Assembly (NCBI GenBank): GCA_029062865.1
Contig: JAIDPG010000248.1
Span: 1 to 6,469 of the forward strand
Length of the DNA: 6,469 nucleotides
Source: Oscillospiraceae bacterium
GTDB lineage: Bacteria; Bacillota; Clostridia; Oscillospirales; Ruminococcaceae
Reading direction: 5' to 3'
Each line of letters begins with the position of its first letter. Positions within the stretch are counted from its first letter, which is position 1. The notes below the pieces were generated by a model. That model was not told the origin of the DNA. It saw only the letters and a program-made list of their open reading frames with translations, and did no database searches. The position numbers were made by a program, and so were the translations under genes. Positions 5,813-6,469 of this stretch are shown one piece after another.

Positions 5813-5833
5813 GCGGGATTTCCCGCGATTTTT
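5813..5833 (+). terminator. Weak terminator-like hairpin before ridA
   Basis: GCGGG (5813-5817) pairs with CCCGC (5822-5826) around an ATTT loop, followed by GA and five T's (5829-5833). The stem is short and the T-run brief, so partial termination or attenuation between the DUF2625-like gene and ridA is more likely than a full stop. No new promoter fits in the remaining 23 bases before the ridA start. Confidence 0.4.
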
Positions 5834-5856
5834 CGTGATACGAAAGGAGAAAAACT

Positions 5857-6228
5857 ATGGAAAACGTACACACCGACAAAGCGCCGCAGGCGATAGGACC
5901 GTACTCTCAGGCGAAGATCATCGGGAACCTTGTGTTCACGTCGGGGCAGATCCCGATCGACCCCGCGACGGGTGAGCTGGTTTCGGGCGGCATCGAGGAG
6001 ATGACGCGCCGCGTCTGCGAGAACCTCAAAGCCGTTCTCGAGGCGGCGGGAACGTCGCTCGACAAGGTTGTCAAGACGAACTGCTATCTTAAGGACATCG
6101 GCGATTTCGCGGCGTTCAACGCGGTTTATGCGGAGTACTTCACCGGCAAGCCCGCGCGTTCCTGCGTTGGCGGCTTGCAGATACCGAAGGGCGCTCTCGT
6201 CGAGGTCGAGGTCATCGCGGAGATATGA
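5857..6228 (+). CDS. ridA: RidA family 2-iminobutanoate/2-iminopropanoate deaminase
   Basis: A 123-residue member of the Rid/YjgF/UK114 family, of standard length, normally a cytosolic trimer with active sites between subunits. It hydrolyses 2-iminobutanoate and 2-iminopropanoate, reactive imines made by PLP dehydratases such as IlvA, to 2-oxoacids and ammonia, sparing other PLP enzymes from damage. Visible: APQAIGPYSQA at 9-19 with Tyr16, TSGQIP at 28-33 with Ser29, the PARSCV signature at 99-104 with Arg101 (the carboxylate-binding Arg105 of E. coli RidA) and Cys103, and Glu116 in VEVEVIAEI (the Glu120 equivalent). All key residues are present, which supports the archetypal RidA subgroup. 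AAAGGAG (5843-5849) lies seven bases before the ATG. Its operon position downstream of threonine deaminase fits its role. Its TGA overlaps the ATG of the lipoprotein gene. Confidence 0.95.
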   Translation: MENVHTDKAPQAIGPYSQAKIIGNLVFTSGQIPIDPATGELVSGGIEEMTRRVCENLKAVLEAAGTSLDKVVKTNCYLKDIGDFAAFNAVYAEYFTGKPARSCVGGLQIPKGALVEVEVIAEI

Positions 6229-6395
6229 TGAAACGAATTATAGCTTGCTTCGCGGCGATTGCCGCGTTGACGCTGTCGGGCTGCGAAAAAGGCGTTCCCG
6301 AGGGCGTTTCGGACGATAACATCACGTATTCTGCCGAGAAGTTGTTCGACTACTATTTCTCCGACGATATGCCGTGGGATGAGCCGAAGTATTAA
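6225..6395 (+). CDS. Small lipoprotein (56 residues), unknown function
   Basis: A short ORF starting at 6225 inside the ridA stop (ATGA), with a second ATG directly after it at 6228, so either Met may be used. The N-terminus is a classic lipoprotein signal: MMKR, a hydrophobic core (IIACFAAIAALT), then the lipobox LSGC with Cys20 as the lipidation and cleavage site. After processing, about 37 residues remain: a Gly/Pro-containing linker (EKGVPEGVSDDN) and an acidic aromatic tail (KLFDYYFSDDMPWDEPKY). The tail is too short for a known enzyme domain. There is no strong Shine-Dalgarno motif, so coupling with ridA is likely. It could be a genuine membrane-anchored micro-lipoprotein or the remnant of a longer lipoprotein; the in-frame TAA at 6393 is followed by non-coding-looking AT-rich DNA. 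Confidence rests on the signal peptide and coupling. Confidence 0.72.
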   Translation: MMKRIIACFAAIAALTLSGCEKGVPEGVSDDNITYSAEKLFDYYFSDDMPWDEPKY

Positions 6396-6469
6396 ACGGT
6401 CCCGTGGTTTTCAAGGTAAAAATTAAATTAAGCCACGACGGACTTTTACCCGGTAAAGAAAAAAAAAGA
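6396..6469 (+). other. Downstream non-coding segment with competing stems and A-tract
   Basis: Three pairings are possible: 6403-6410 with 6430-6437 (CGTGG/CCACG core with one wobble), 6415-6421 with 6444-6450 (GGTAAAA/TTTTACC), and 6445-6449 with 6453-6457 (TTTAC/GTAAA). The first and second interleave like a pseudoknot, while the second and third share bases and exclude each other. A run of nine A's (6459-6467) then ends the segment. No T-tract follows any stem, so it is not a standard rightward terminator. It could be a leader or switch for a gene beyond the window, or simple AT-rich spacer. No known riboswitch consensus was recognised. Confidence 0.4.

Overview
The window looks like a chromosomal housekeeping region of a Gram-positive anaerobe, probably a moderately GC-rich Clostridia or Oscillospiraceae-type gut bacterium. 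This is inferred from AAAGGAG- and GGAGG-type ribosome binding sites 5-8 bases from starts, close operon packing with ATGA and TAATG overlaps, GC-rich codons beside AT-rich intergenic DNA, and the protein families present. No phage, transposase, plasmid, CRISPR, tRNA or rRNA signature was seen. The closest species cannot be named from sequence reading alone.

The layout is divergent around an intergenic control region (2183-2387). Leftward, an extended -10 promoter (2217-2245) reads into maf (2182-1631), a nucleotide-pool sanitising pyrophosphatase. maf is coupled by an ATGA overlap to an unknown Trp-rich acidic 155-residue protein (1634-1167). Next come a 42-bp tandem duplication (1077-1160) and a branched palindromic element (976-1073). 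Beyond these lie a rhomboid intramembrane protease (954-343) and a small single-span membrane protein (312-1).

Rightward, a consensus sigma-A-type promoter (TTGACA, 17 bp, TATAAT with an upstream TG, 2302-2330) reads into a class I DAHP synthase (2388-3416), the entry step of aromatic amino acid synthesis. After a strong hairpin that lacks a T-tract come threonine deaminase with an ACT domain (3476-4678), an unknown 177-residue protein (4678-5211), a DUF2625-like protein (5223-5810), a RidA imine deaminase (5857-6228) and a 56-residue lipoprotein (6225-6395). The last 74 bases hold several competing stems followed by an A-tract.

The clearest functional link is IlvA with RidA. Threonine deaminase releases a reactive enamine/imine that RidA hydrolyses to 2-oxobutanoate, so the operon encodes both the producer of the metabolite and its clean-up enzyme. 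The two genes between them have no assigned role and are the most open question here. I found no convincing evidence of a wholly new system. The main leads are these embedded unknown genes, the tiny lipoprotein, the palindrome plus 42-bp repeat, and two hairpins whose flanking tracts are the reverse of a terminator.
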